Shown here piece after piece: positions 52,436 to 61,121 of a stretch of DNA of 64,000 nt. This DNA is from Collinsella aerofaciens (lineage in GTDB: Bacteria; Actinomycetota; Coriobacteriia; Coriobacteriales; Coriobacteriaceae): NCBI RefSeq assembly GCF_015554145.1, contig NZ_JADNHZ010000004.1, positions 60,519-124,518 on the forward strand, written 5' to 3'. The notes beneath the pieces are model-generated. The model ran no database searches. It was given only the letters and a program-made list of their open reading frames with translations, and was not told the DNA's origin. The translations under genes and the position numbers were made by a program. Within the stretch, counting starts at the first letter, position 1. Every line of letters starts with the position of its first letter.

Positions 52436-53461
52436 ATGATTGCAATTTTAAAGCAGAGCGCCAGCGACGAGGCCGTCAGCCATATCGTCAGCTGGATTGA
52501 AAAAAAGGGCCTGAAGACCGACGTCTCGCGCGGCGAGAACGAGACGATCATCGGCCTGGTGGGCGATACGACCAAGATCGACCCGTTCCTGCTCGAGTCC
52601 ATGGACGTCGTCGAGCGCGTGCAGCGCGTCTCCGAGCCGTTCAAGCGCGCCAACCGCAAGTTCCACCCCGAGGACTCCGTCATCGACTGCGGCCACGGCG
52701 TCAAGATCGGCGGCGATCAGTTCCAGGTCATCGCCGGCCCGTGCTCCGTCGAGGGCGAGAACCTCATCCGCATCGCCCGCCGCGTGAAGGCCGCCGGTGC
52801 CACGATGCTGCGCGGCGGTGCCTACAAGCCCCGCACTTCCCCGTACGCCTACCAGGGCATGGGCCCCGCCGGTCTGGACCTGCTGTGCGAGGCGTCTGCC
52901 GAGCTCGACATGCCGATCGTCACCGAGATCATGGACCCGCGCGACGTGCAGGTCTTCCTGGACAAGAAGATCGACGTCATGCAGATCGGCGCCCGCAACG
53001 CCCAGAACTTCCCTCTGCTCAAAGAGGTCGGCAAGACCAAGACTCCGATCTTGCTTAAGCGCGGCATGTCCGGCACGATCGATGAGCTGCTCATGGCCGC
53101 CGAGTACATCATGAGCGAGGGCAACGACAACGTCATCCTGTGCGAGCGCGGCATCCGCACCTTCGAGACCCGCACCCGCAACACATTCGACCTCAACGCC
53201 GTGCCGGTGCTGCACCACCTGTCGCACCTGCCCGTCGTCGCCGACCCCAGCCACGCCACCGGCTACACCCGCTACGTTGAGCCCATGGCGCTCGCGGCGA
53301 CCGCCTGCGGCGCCAACGGCCTGGAGATCGAGGTCCACGACGACCCGAGCCACGCTTGGTCCGACGGCGCCCAGGCCCTCACGCCCGACCAGTTCGACGA
53401 CACCATGCGCCGCATCCGCGCCATCCGCGAGGTCGTCTGCCAAGAACCCGTTCAGGAGTAG
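52436..53461 (+). CDS. aroF: 3-deoxy-7-phosphoheptulonate synthase (DAHP synthase, type I-beta)
   Basis: The enzyme condenses PEP and erythrose-4-phosphate, the entry step of the shikimate pathway. About 70 N-terminal residues form the ACT/ferredoxin-like regulatory domain seen in Thermotoga-type enzymes (MIAILKQSASDEAVSHIVSWIEKKGLKTDV), which senses Tyr or Phe. The barrel has QVIAGPCSVEGENL, GGAYKPRTSPYAYQGMG, IGARNAQNFPLL, LLKRGMSGT and VVADPSHATG. ATG 52436 has GAGAGG 6 nt upstream; an in-frame ATG at 52388 would add 16 residues but lies in the attenuator hairpin. The product is 341 residues. It heads the operon; tyrA follows after 3 bp. Confidence 0.95.
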   Translation: MIAILKQSASDEAVSHIVSWIEKKGLKTDVSRGENETIIGLVGDTTKIDPFLLESMDVVERVQRVSEPFKRANRKFHPEDSVIDCGHGVKIGGDQFQVIAGPCSVEGENLIRIARRVKAAGATMLRGGAYKPRTSPYAYQGMGPAGLDLLCEASAELDMPIVTEIMDPRDVQVFLDKKIDVMQIGARNAQNFPLLKEVGKTKTPILLKRGMSGTIDELLMAAEYIMSEGNDNVILCERGIRTFETRTRNTFDLNAVPVLHHLSHLPVVADPSHATGYTRYVEPMALAATACGANGLEIEVHDDPSHAWSDGAQALTPDQFDDTMRRIRAIREVVCQEPVQE

Positions 53462-53464
53462 CCC

Positions 53465-54379
53465 ATGGGTACGGTGAGAAACGCACGCGTTAACCAGGGT
53501 GGCCCCAAGTGCGCCGGCATCGTGGGCCTGGGCCTCATCGGCGGCAGCTTTGCCCGCGGCTATGCGCAGGCGGGCGTTCGCGTGCTGGCCTGGGACCCCG
53601 ACGATGACGTGATGACGGCCGCCAGCATGGGCACCGTTGCCGGCGAGCTCAACGACGAGACGCTCGGCGAGTGCGACATCATCGTCCTTGCCTGCTATCC
53701 CGAAGCCTGCATCGAGTGGCTCGAGGCACACGCCCAGGCACTCGCCGACGCCACCGACACCGAGGCCATCATGGGCCCCGTGGTGATCGACACCGTGGGC
53801 GTCAAGAACATCGTGTGCGAGCGCGCCTTTAAGCTTGCCCGCGAGCACGGTTTTTACTTTGTGGGCGCGCACCCCATGGCGGGCACGCAGTTCTCGGGCT
53901 ACGCGCATTCCCGCTCCGACCTGTTCCAGGGCGCCCCGCTGGTGCTCGTACCGCCCGCGGTAGACGATGCGCTCAAGCTGGAGCTTTTGGGCCAGGTGCG
54001 CGAGATGGTGCGCCCCTTGGGCTTTGGCAAGTTCAGCGTGACCAGCGCCGCCGAGCACGACCGCGTCATCGCCTTCACGAGCCAGCTTGCGCACGTGGTA
54101 TCCAACGCCTACGTCAAAAGCCCCACCGCCCAGGTCCACCACGGCTTTTCGGCCGGTAGCTACCGCGATCTCACCCGCGTGGCGCACCTCAACCCGCAAA
54201 TGTGGTCCGAGCTCATGATCGACGACGCCGACGCGCTCGCCTTCGAGATCGACCATCTGATCGAGTCGCTTGGCGCCTACAGCCGTGCGCTCAAGAACCG
54301 CGACCAGCGCTATCTGGAGAATCTCCTTGCCGAGGGCGACCGCATTAAGCGCGCACTCGACGACGAGGCCTCCCACTAG
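53465..54379 (+). CDS. tyrA: Prephenate dehydrogenase
   Basis: TyrA oxidises and decarboxylates prephenate to 4-hydroxyphenylpyruvate for tyrosine. The NAD motif GIVGLGLIGGSFARGYAQAG is near residue 18. VVIDTVGVKNIV and FVGAHPMAGTQFSGYAHSRSDLFQGAPLVLVP (about 140-170) hold the catalytic His region. At 304 residues there is no C-terminal ACT domain, so feedback control would be direct or absent. CAGGAG lies 7-8 nt before ATG 53465, overlapping the end of aroF. Confidence 0.95.
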   Translation: MGTVRNARVNQGGPKCAGIVGLGLIGGSFARGYAQAGVRVLAWDPDDDVMTAASMGTVAGELNDETLGECDIIVLACYPEACIEWLEAHAQALADATDTEAIMGPVVIDTVGVKNIVCERAFKLAREHGFYFVGAHPMAGTQFSGYAHSRSDLFQGAPLVLVPPAVDDALKLELLGQVREMVRPLGFGKFSVTSAAEHDRVIAFTSQLAHVVSNAYVKSPTAQVHHGFSAGSYRDLTRVAHLNPQMWSELMIDDADALAFEIDHLIESLGAYSRALKNRDQRYLENLLAEGDRIKRALDDEASH

Positions 54380-54415
54380 ACCACCTATCACGCCAGGTCG
54401 AAAGGACCGAAGCTT

Positions 54416-55522
54416 ATGGCGATTACCATCGATATCGACACCGCACGCCCCTACCAGGTGCATGTTGGCACGTTTTTGCTGGAGCAGGCGGGACCGCTCG
54501 TGCGCGCCACTGCCGGCGGCACCAAGGCCGTCATCGTGACGGACACCAACGTAGGCCCGCTCTACCAGATGCCCGTTAAGCAGAGCCTGGAGGCGTCAGG
54601 CTACGAGGTGAGCATCTGCACCTTCGAGGCCGGCGAGGCCCATAAGCGCGCCGAAACCTATGTTGCCATTTTGGAGTTTGTGGCCGAGCACGAGCTTTCG
54701 CGCTCCGACGTGATCGTGGCACTCGGGGGCGGCGTCGTGGGCGATGTGGCGGGCTTTGTGGCCGCGACCTACATGCGCGGCTGCAAGTTTGTGCAGATCC
54801 CGACGAGCCTGCTCGCCATGGTGGATTCGTCGGTGGGCGGCAAGACCGCCATCGACCTGGCTGCCGGCAAGAACTTGGCCGGCGCCTTTTGGCAGCCGAG
54901 CGTGGTTATCGCCGACGTGGGGTGCCTGGCCACCCTCACGCCCGAGCAGTTCGCCGACGGCTGCGGCGAGGTCGTCAAGCACGCCGTGATCGCCGACCCG
55001 GAGCTTTTCGCCGAGCTGGAGAAGACCCCGCTCACGCTGGAGCTGCTCAACCGCGATGTGGCCCGCGTAGCACTCATCATCGCCCGCAATATCGACATCA
55101 AGCGCGCCGTGGTCGTTGCCGACGAGCGCGAGACCAACCAGCGAAAGCTGCTCAACTTTGGGCACAGCGCCGGACATGCCGTCGAGGCCTGCGAGCACTT
55201 TGAGCTGGGACACGGCAACTGCGTGTCAATCGGCATGGGCATCATCACGCGTGCCGCGGCCCTGCACGGCATTTGCGACGCCGAGCTGCCCGGTCGCATC
55301 GAGGAGCTCTGCGCCCGCCATGGCCTCAAGACCCGCTGCGAGCTATCGGCCGACGCCATCTTTGCCGAGGCGCTCCACGACAAGAAGCGCGCGGGCGACA
55401 CTATCGACCTTGTGATTCCGCACGGCATTGGCCGCTGCAGCATCGACCGCACGCCGCTTTCCACTTTCCACGAACTCATTGCCGAGGGCCTCGGCCAGAA
55501 GGGAGACGCATCCGCATGCTAG
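54416..55522 (+). CDS. aroB: 3-dehydroquinate synthase
   Basis: AroB cyclises DAHP to 3-dehydroquinate with catalytic NAD and a metal. Conserved blocks are ALGGGVVGDVAGFVAATYMRGCKFVQIPTSLLAMVDSSVGGKTAIDLAAGKNLAGAFWQP (residues 102-161), the metal-binding Glu in CGEVVKHAVI, and LLNFGHSAGHAVE with further ligands. The length of 368 is normal. AAAGGA lies 9 nt before ATG 54416. Its last 7 bases overlap aroA. Confidence 0.97.
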   Translation: MAITIDIDTARPYQVHVGTFLLEQAGPLVRATAGGTKAVIVTDTNVGPLYQMPVKQSLEASGYEVSICTFEAGEAHKRAETYVAILEFVAEHELSRSDVIVALGGGVVGDVAGFVAATYMRGCKFVQIPTSLLAMVDSSVGGKTAIDLAAGKNLAGAFWQPSVVIADVGCLATLTPEQFADGCGEVVKHAVIADPELFAELEKTPLTLELLNRDVARVALIIARNIDIKRAVVVADERETNQRKLLNFGHSAGHAVEACEHFELGHGNCVSIGMGIITRAAALHGICDAELPGRIEELCARHGLKTRCELSADAIFAEALHDKKRAGDTIDLVIPHGIGRCSIDRTPLSTFHELIAEGLGQKGDASAC

Positions 55523-56835
55523 CCCGCATCACCCCGTCCCCGCTTAAGGGCACCGTTCCCGCCATCGCGTCCAAGTCGATGGCGCATCGCCTCATCATCT
55601 GCGCTGCGCTTGCCAACGGCGAGACGCACGTCACCTGCAACACCACCTGCGCCGACATCGAGGCCACGGTGCGCTGCCTTACGGCACTGGGTGCTCGCAT
55701 CGAGACCGTAGAGGACGGCTTCCAGGTCCACCCCACCATGAAGAGTGTTGAGTTTGGCCTGCTCAAGGCCCTTGCCGGCGGCACGCTTGACTGCGGTGAA
55801 AGTGGCTCCACGCTGCGCTTTATGCTGCCTGTCGCCTGCGCGCTGGGTGCGGATGCCACCTTCGTAGGCCAGGGCCGCCTGGGCGCCCGCCCGCTCTCCC
55901 CGCTCTCGGACGAGATCATCGCCGCCGGCTGCGACCTACAGGGTCTGGGCGGTTTTCCGCTCAAGACGAGCGGCCGCATGCGCCCGGGCACCTTTGTGCT
56001 TCCGGGCAACGTGAGCTCGCAGTACATCTCGGGCCTGCTGCTGGCAGCCCCGCTGCTGGCCCAGCCCTCCTGCGTGCAGGTAACCGGCCTCATCGAGAGC
56101 CGCCCCTACATCAACCTGACGATACAGGCCATGAAGGCCTTTGGCGTCGAGGTCAACGTCGAGCGCATTCCGGCCAAGGACGGCCAGCCCGAGGTCACGA
56201 ACTTCCGCGTGAGCAGCGGCTCGTACCGCACGCCCGGCAGCGTAGCCGTCGAGGGCGACTGGTCCAACGCCGCCTTTTGGCTGTGCGCCGGTGCCATCGG
56301 CACCGACCCAATCACCGTCGAGGGCGTGTCACTGAGCTCCGCACAGGGCGACCGTAACGTGCTTGCCGCGCTTTCGCGCTTTGGCGCCCGCATCGTGCGC
56401 TCCACCAACGCCGCCACCGTGCAGTCCGACAAGCTCGCCGGCTTTGAGATGAGTGCCCACGACATTCCGGACCTGGTGCCCGTCATCTCGGCCGTGGCCT
56501 CGCTGGCACAGGGCCGCACCTTTATTCGCGATTGCGCCCGTCTGCGCATCAAGGAATCCGACCGTCTGGTCACCACCACCCGCGAGCTCACCGCGCTGGG
56601 CGCGCAGGTGCGCATTGCCGGCGATGACCTCATCATCAAGGGTGTCGATGCCTTCACCGGCGGCGAGGTCGATTCGCACAACGACCATCGCATCGCCATG
56701 ATGGCCGCTATCGCCGCGAGCCGCGCCACCGGCGAGGTCGTGATCCACGGCGCCGAGGCCGTCAACAAGTCCTATCCCGATTTCTTCGACCACTACCGCC
56801 TGCTGGGCGGCAAGGTCACACTCGAGGAGGAATAG
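55516..56835 (+). CDS. aroA: 5-enolpyruvylshikimate-3-phosphate synthase
   Basis: EPSP synthase joins PEP to shikimate-3-phosphate. The start block SPLKGTVPAIASKSMAHRLIICAAL carries the conserved Lys. LDCGESGSTLRFMLPVACALG and later RLRIKESDRLVTTTRELTALGAQV are the family signatures, and DHRIAMMAAIA is near the end. The 439 residues start at ATG 55516 inside the aroB stop region. The glycine of the usual LFLGNAGTA/GSGT region is replaced by an ESGST variant, as in class II-like enzymes, which may affect inhibitor sensitivity; that is inference. Confidence 0.96.
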   Translation: MLARITPSPLKGTVPAIASKSMAHRLIICAALANGETHVTCNTTCADIEATVRCLTALGARIETVEDGFQVHPTMKSVEFGLLKALAGGTLDCGESGSTLRFMLPVACALGADATFVGQGRLGARPLSPLSDEIIAAGCDLQGLGGFPLKTSGRMRPGTFVLPGNVSSQYISGLLLAAPLLAQPSCVQVTGLIESRPYINLTIQAMKAFGVEVNVERIPAKDGQPEVTNFRVSSGSYRTPGSVAVEGDWSNAAFWLCAGAIGTDPITVEGVSLSSAQGDRNVLAALSRFGARIVRSTNAATVQSDKLAGFEMSAHDIPDLVPVISAVASLAQGRTFIRDCARLRIKESDRLVTTTRELTALGAQVRIAGDDLIIKGVDAFTGGEVDSHNDHRIAMMAAIAASRATGEVVIHGAEAVNKSYPDFFDHYRLLGGKVTLEEE

Positions 56836-56836
56836 C

Positions 56837-57934
56837 ATGTCCTCGACCTTTGGCAACGTCTTGCACTTAAGCATCTTCGGCCAGTCGCACTCCCCCGCCA
56901 TCGGCTGCTCACTCGATGGCATTCCGGCGGGCATCGCCGTGGACCAGGAGCAGCTGCAGGCCTTCCTCGACCGTCGCGCCCCCGGTCGCGACGAGACCGC
57001 AACCAAACGCCGCGAGGCCGACGCCGCGCACATCATCGCCGGTGTTGTCGATGGACATACCACCGGCGCGCCCATCGCCGCGATTATCGAGAACACCAAC
57101 ACGCGCTCCAAGGATTACTCCGAGCTGCGCCGCAAGCCCCGTCCCGGACATGCGGACTTCCCTGCGCGCGTGAAGTATCACAACATGCACGATGTCGCCG
57201 GCGGCGGACACTTCTCCGGCCGCCTAACGGCACCCCTGTGCATCGCCGGCGGCATTGCGCTGCAGGCACTCGAGGCCCGCGGCATTAAAGTGATGGCGCA
57301 TGTGGCGCAGATCGGCGGCATCTCCGACCTGCCGATGGACGACATAGTCTATCGCGAGGCCGACCGCAAGGCGATCCTTACGAACGATCTGCCGTGCATT
57401 GACGCCGCCGCAGCCGGCCGCATGCGCGAGGAGATCCTAGCCGCGCGCGACGAGCTTGACAGCATCGGCGGCATCGTGGAGTGCGGCATCTACGGACTTC
57501 CCGCGGGCATCGGCGACCCCATGTTCGACGGCATCGAGAACCGCATCGCGCAAATCGCGTTTGGCATTCCCGCCGTAAAGGGCGTGGAGTTTGGCATGGG
57601 CTTTGCCGTGGCCGCCATGCGCGGCAGCGAGAACAATGATCCGTATCGCATCGATGCCGAGACCGGCGAGATCGAGGTCGAGTCCAACAACACCGGCGGC
57701 ATCCTGGGCGGTATTTCGACCGGCGCGCCCGTCATGTGGCGCATGGCCGTAAAGCCGACGCCCTCCATTGGCCGCGAGCAGCAGACCGTAGACATGGACG
57801 CTATGGAAAATGCCGAGCTCTCGGTCCACGGCCGCCACGATCCCTGCATCGTCCCCCGAGCCGTCCCCGTAGCCGAAGCAGCCGCCGCCCTCGCCATCTG
57901 GGACGCTCTCCTCGAGGACGCCGCCCAGCTCTAA
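56837..57934 (+). CDS. aroC: Chorismate synthase
   Basis: AroC makes chorismate from EPSP with reduced FMN. Signatures are GQSHSPAIGCSLDGIPAG, RRAPGRDETATKRREADAAHIIAGVVDGHTTGAPIAAIIENTNTRSKDY (47-95), RPGHADFPARVKY, and GGHFSGRLTAPLCIAGG. The 365 residues are complete. GGAGG lies 6 nt before the ATG, which follows the aroA stop by one base. Confidence 0.97.
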   Translation: MSSTFGNVLHLSIFGQSHSPAIGCSLDGIPAGIAVDQEQLQAFLDRRAPGRDETATKRREADAAHIIAGVVDGHTTGAPIAAIIENTNTRSKDYSELRRKPRPGHADFPARVKYHNMHDVAGGGHFSGRLTAPLCIAGGIALQALEARGIKVMAHVAQIGGISDLPMDDIVYREADRKAILTNDLPCIDAAAAGRMREEILAARDELDSIGGIVECGIYGLPAGIGDPMFDGIENRIAQIAFGIPAVKGVEFGMGFAVAAMRGSENNDPYRIDAETGEIEVESNNTGGILGGISTGAPVMWRMAVKPTPSIGREQQTVDMDAMENAELSVHGRHDPCIVPRAVPVAEAAAALAIWDALLEDAAQL

Positions 57935-57987
57935 CCCGACTCACCTGGGTTGCCTGCCAACTCAGCCGTTACGTGAAAGGGGCCTCC

Positions 57988-59133
57988 ATGGACCTTGCTG
58001 ACATCCGCCAGGCCATCGATGGCATCGACACCACGCTCCTCAACAGCTTTGTCGAGCGAATGGACATTGCCACCGAGGTAGCCAAGTCAAAAATCGAGAT
58101 GGGCAAGGCCGTCTTCGACCCCGCCCGTGAGCGCTCCAAGCTCAACAACCTCGCCAGCCGCGCGCCCGAGCGCTACAAGGCGCAGACCATCACCCTGTTC
58201 CGTCTCCTCATGAGCATGAGCAAGGCCGAGCAGCAGCGCTACATCAACGAGCTCAAGGGCATCACGGTGTCGCAAAAGGCCCATGCCATGGCCGCAGCCT
58301 TTGACACACCCTTCCCCCAGACGGCAACCGTCGCCTGCCAGGGCGTCGAAGGTGCCTACAGCCAAATCGCCGCGTGCAAACTCTTCGACGTGCCCGACAT
58401 CGCGTTTTTCGAGACCTTCGAAGGCGTTATGCGCGCTGTGCGCGACGGCTTCTGCGAGTTTGGCGTGCTGCCCATCGAGAACTCCACCGCCGGCTCGGTC
58501 AACGCCGTCTACGACCTGCTCGCCCAGTTCGACTTCCACATCGTGCGCTCGCTTCGCCTCAAGATCGACCACAACTTGCTCGTCAAGCCCGGCACTAAGC
58601 TCGCCGACGTGCGCGAGGTCTACAGCCACGGCCAAGCCATTGCCCAGTGTGCCGGCTTTATCGAGTCCCACGACCTGCACGCCACCAAGTACCCCAACAC
58701 CGCCATGTCGGCCGAGATGGTCGCCAGCTCCGGGCGCACCGATGTTGCCGCCATCGCATCGCGCAGCTGCGCGACACTCTATGGCCTGGAGGTGCTGGAG
58801 TCCAACATCCAGGACTCGGACAACAACTACACACGCTTTGTCGTCATCAGCCGCGAGCCACGCGTCTATCCCGGTGCCAACCGTACCTCGCTCATGATCA
58901 CCACGGCCAATGAGCCGGGTGCCCTCTATCGCGTGCTCGAGCGCTTCTACGCGCTCAACATCAACCTCATCAAACTCGAGAGCCGCCCCATCCCCGGCCA
59001 CGACTTTGAGTTTATGTTCTACTTTGATCTGGACTGTCCCTTTGGCAGCAAGGCCCTCGACGACCTGCTCGATTCGATCGACGACGTATGCGAGAGCTTC
59101 ACCTACTTTGGCAGCTACACGGAGGTGCTCTAG
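57988..59133 (+). CDS. pheA: Chorismate mutase / prephenate dehydratase (P-protein)
   Basis: A bifunctional enzyme on the phenylalanine branch. The N-terminal chorismate mutase (about 1-90) begins MDLADIRQAIDGIDTTLLNSFVERMDIATEVAKSKI. The dehydratase (about 108-285) contains ACQGVEGAYSQIAACKLF, GVLPIENSTAGSVNAVYDLL and DVAAIASRSCATLYGLEVL. The ACT domain (about 295-375) has NRTSLMITTANEPGALYRVLERFYALNINLIKLESRPIPG, the Phe-sensing type. ATG 57988 has GAAAGGGG 6 nt upstream. The reading frame is open further upstream inside aroC but that part is not coding. The product is 381 residues. Confidence 0.96.
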   Translation: MDLADIRQAIDGIDTTLLNSFVERMDIATEVAKSKIEMGKAVFDPARERSKLNNLASRAPERYKAQTITLFRLLMSMSKAEQQRYINELKGITVSQKAHAMAAAFDTPFPQTATVACQGVEGAYSQIAACKLFDVPDIAFFETFEGVMRAVRDGFCEFGVLPIENSTAGSVNAVYDLLAQFDFHIVRSLRLKIDHNLLVKPGTKLADVREVYSHGQAIAQCAGFIESHDLHATKYPNTAMSAEMVASSGRTDVAAIASRSCATLYGLEVLESNIQDSDNNYTRFVVISREPRVYPGANRTSLMITTANEPGALYRVLERFYALNINLIKLESRPIPGHDFEFMFYFDLDCPFGSKALDDLLDSIDDVCESFTYFGSYTEVL

Positions 59134-60384
59134 ATGACCGATACCGCCGCAACCCGCCCCTACGGCGTGCTGGGCCGCGTGCTGGGCCACAGCTACACCC
59201 CGACCATCTACAAGGAGCTGGCGGGGCTTGAGTACGTGCGTTTTGAGCGCGAGCCCGAGGATCTTGAGGCTTTTATGACGGGCGACGAATGGGAGGGCAC
59301 CAACGTGACCATCCCCTACAAGCGCGCCGTCATGGAATACCTGGACGAGCTGAGCCCGCTCGCCGAGCGCATGGGCAACGTCAACACCATCACGCGCCTG
59401 CCCGACGGCCGCCTGCACGGCGATAATACTGACTACTTCGGTTTCCAGTGCCTGGTCGAGGAGTTGGGCGTTGAGGTTGCCGGCAAGAAGGCCCTCGTGC
59501 TCGGTGCCACCGGCGGCGCCGGCACCACGGCAAGTATGGTGCTGGGAGACATGGGCGCCATCGTCGTACCCGTGGGTCGCACGAGCGAGGTCAACTACGA
59601 CAATATCGCGCAGCAGTCCGACGCCTCCCTACTCGTCAACTGCACGCCCGCCGGCATGTTCCCCCATTGCCCCGACGCGCCTTGCACGCTCGAAGGCCTC
59701 GATGCGCTCGAGGGCGTCATCGACATTGTCTACAACCCCGCCCGCACGGGCCTGATGCTCGAGGCCGAGCGCCGCGGCATCCCCTGCATCGGCGGCCTGC
59801 TTATGCTTGTTGCCCAGGCGGCACAAGCTGTCGAGCGCTATACCGGCAAAGCCACCCCGCGCGAGAGGATCCTGGACGTAACGGAGCGCCTGTCACGCCG
59901 CGAACAGAACATCGCGCTGATCGGCATGCCGGGCTCGGGCAAGACCCGCGTGGGCGAGCAGATCGCCCAGCTCACGGGCCGCGAGCACATCGATCTCGAT
60001 CGCGCCCTCGAGGAGCGCCTGGGCATGCCCTGCGCCGACTTTATCATCAAGTGCGGCGAGGCGGCCTTCCGCGAGCAGGAGACGGCAGCGCTGGCCGACA
60101 TCTCCAAGCGCAGCGGCTTGGTGCTCTCCACCGGCGGCGGCGTGGTTACGCGCGACGAGAACTACCCTCTGCTGCACCAAAACAGCCAAATCGTGATGCT
60201 CAACCGCAAGCTCGACGAGCTCGCCCACAAGGGCCGCCCCATCACCGCGCGCGACGGCATCGACAAGCTGGCCGAGCAGCGTATGCCGCGCTACCGCGCC
60301 TGGGCCGACTACATCATCGACTCACGCGACTGCGCCGCCAACACCGCCCATGCCCTCCTCGACACCCTCCCACCCGCTCTCTAA
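59134..60384 (+). CDS. Shikimate dehydrogenase-shikimate kinase fusion
   Basis: One 416-residue protein combines AroE and AroK. Residues about 8-265 are shikimate dehydrogenase: GRVLGHSYTPTIYKEL, TNVTIPYKRAVMEYLD with the catalytic Lys, GDNTDYFGF with the catalytic Asp, and the NADP site VLGATGGAGTTASM. Residues about 268-416 are shikimate kinase: P-loop IGMPGSGKTRVG, DLDRALEE with the substrate Asp, AAFREQE with the Arg, and STGGGVV. The reversed consecutive reactions (dehydroshikimate to shikimate to shikimate-3-phosphate) would be channelled in one chain. The ATG directly follows the pheA stop, with GGAGG 8 nt upstream. No frameshift or internal stop separates the halves. Confidence 0.95.
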   Translation: MTDTAATRPYGVLGRVLGHSYTPTIYKELAGLEYVRFEREPEDLEAFMTGDEWEGTNVTIPYKRAVMEYLDELSPLAERMGNVNTITRLPDGRLHGDNTDYFGFQCLVEELGVEVAGKKALVLGATGGAGTTASMVLGDMGAIVVPVGRTSEVNYDNIAQQSDASLLVNCTPAGMFPHCPDAPCTLEGLDALEGVIDIVYNPARTGLMLEAERRGIPCIGGLLMLVAQAAQAVERYTGKATPRERILDVTERLSRREQNIALIGMPGSGKTRVGEQIAQLTGREHIDLDRALEERLGMPCADFIIKCGEAAFREQETAALADISKRSGLVLSTGGGVVTRDENYPLLHQNSQIVMLNRKLDELAHKGRPITARDGIDKLAEQRMPRYRAWADYIIDSRDCAANTAHALLDTLPPAL

Positions 60385-60386
60385 CC

Positions 60387-60427
60387 AAAACCACCACAAA
60401 GGGGGCAGGCACCTTTGTGGTGGTTTT
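60387..60427 (+). terminator. Terminator between aroE-aroK and aroQ
   Basis: AAAACCACCACAAAG (60387-60401) and CTTTGTGGTGGTTTT (60413-60427) are perfect 15-bp inverted repeats with an 11-nt loop containing GGGGCAGGCAC, followed by TC. The loop and arms resemble REP-like repeats that carry a GGTGCCTGCCCCC core in other genomes. aroQ starts 22 bp downstream, so it depends on readthrough or a separate start. Confidence 0.85.
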
Positions 60428-60448
60428 TCAACTGCAAAGGAAGCAACC

Positions 60449-60886
60449 ATGAAAGCACTCGTCATTAACGGCCCCAACCTCAACATGCTCGGCATTCGCG
60501 AGCCAGGCATCTACGGCAGCGACAACTACGATCGCTTAGTGCAGATCTGCCAGGAAGCGGGTGCCGCACAGGGCCTCGACGAGGTCGAGGTCTTCCAGTC
60601 TAACCACGAGGGCAGCATCGTCGACAAGATCCAGGAGGCTTACGGAAAGGTCGACGGCATCGTCATCAACCCGGCCGCCTACACGCACACAAGCGTGGCC
60701 ATCCTGGACGCGCTCAAAGCCGTCGCCATCCCGGCTGTGGAGGTCCACATTAGCGCAGTCGAGACCCGCGAAGACTTCCGCCAGGTGAGCTACGCCCGTC
60801 TGGCCTGCTTCGCCACCATCACCGGAGAGGGCCTGAAGGGCTACGCCCACGCGTTGGAGCTGCTGAAAGAGCATCTCGAAAAGTAA
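60449..60886 (+). CDS. aroQ: 3-dehydroquinate dehydratase, type II
   Basis: AroQ dehydrates 3-dehydroquinate to 3-dehydroshikimate and fills the gap between AroB and AroE. The 145-residue protein starts MKALVINGPNLNMLGIREPGIYG and has NPAAYTHTSVAILDAL and PAVEVHISA, the type II signatures with the catalytic Tyr/His. ATG 60449 has AAAGGA 8 nt upstream. The open frame continues upstream through the terminator but that is not coding. It ends the aromatic cluster and faces the tRNA-Arg gene. Confidence 0.96.
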   Translation: MKALVINGPNLNMLGIREPGIYGSDNYDRLVQICQEAGAAQGLDEVEVFQSNHEGSIVDKIQEAYGKVDGIVINPAAYTHTSVAILDALKAVAIPAVEVHISAVETREDFRQVSYARLACFATITGEGLKGYAHALELLKEHLEK

Positions 60887-60946
60887 AATGCCAACCCCAA
60901 CAAACAGCAGCGGCTTGCTCGCGCTCGGCTCCAGCAACACACAAGA

Positions 60947-60981
60947 TGAAAAAAGCCCAGACCACCAAGCGGTCTGGGCTT
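60947..60981 (-). terminator. Terminator after tRNA-Arg(TCT)
   Basis: AAGCCCAGACC (60953-60963) and GGTCTGGGCTT (60971-60981) form a perfect 11-bp stem. On the minus strand TTTTTTC follows. It may also serve aroQ from the other side (TTAATAAAC), but much more weakly. Confidence 0.88.
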
Positions 60982-60990
60982 AATAAACGA

Positions 60991-61067
60991 TGGTGCTCCA
61001 TGGCGGATTCGAACCGTCGACCTTGGGATTAGAAGTCCCCTGCTCTATCCAACTGAGCTAATGGAGC
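60991..61067 (-). tRNA. tRNA-Arg, anticodon TCT
   Basis: On the minus strand the 77-nt gene has acceptor GCTCCAT/ATGGAGC, D arm GCTC/GAGC, anticodon loop CTTCTAA (anticodon TCT, reads AGA) and encoded CCA. Two positions do not pair canonically: the outer pair of the anticodon stem (GGGGA/TCCCA) is G-A, and the second T-stem pair (GACGG/CCGCC) is A-C. The gene is otherwise normal and has its own terminator. Confidence 0.93.
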
Positions 61068-61121
61068 AAATAACCGCACGCCCAAGCAAGCACAAGCCTG
61101 TCAGGCGCAAGTAATTATAAC

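Noticed and set aside
52448..54463. 671-codon minus frame opposite aroF and tyrA
   Set aside because: Shadow of the aromatic genes. No start signals; composition is dominated by Val, Gly, Leu, Ala, Asp and His.
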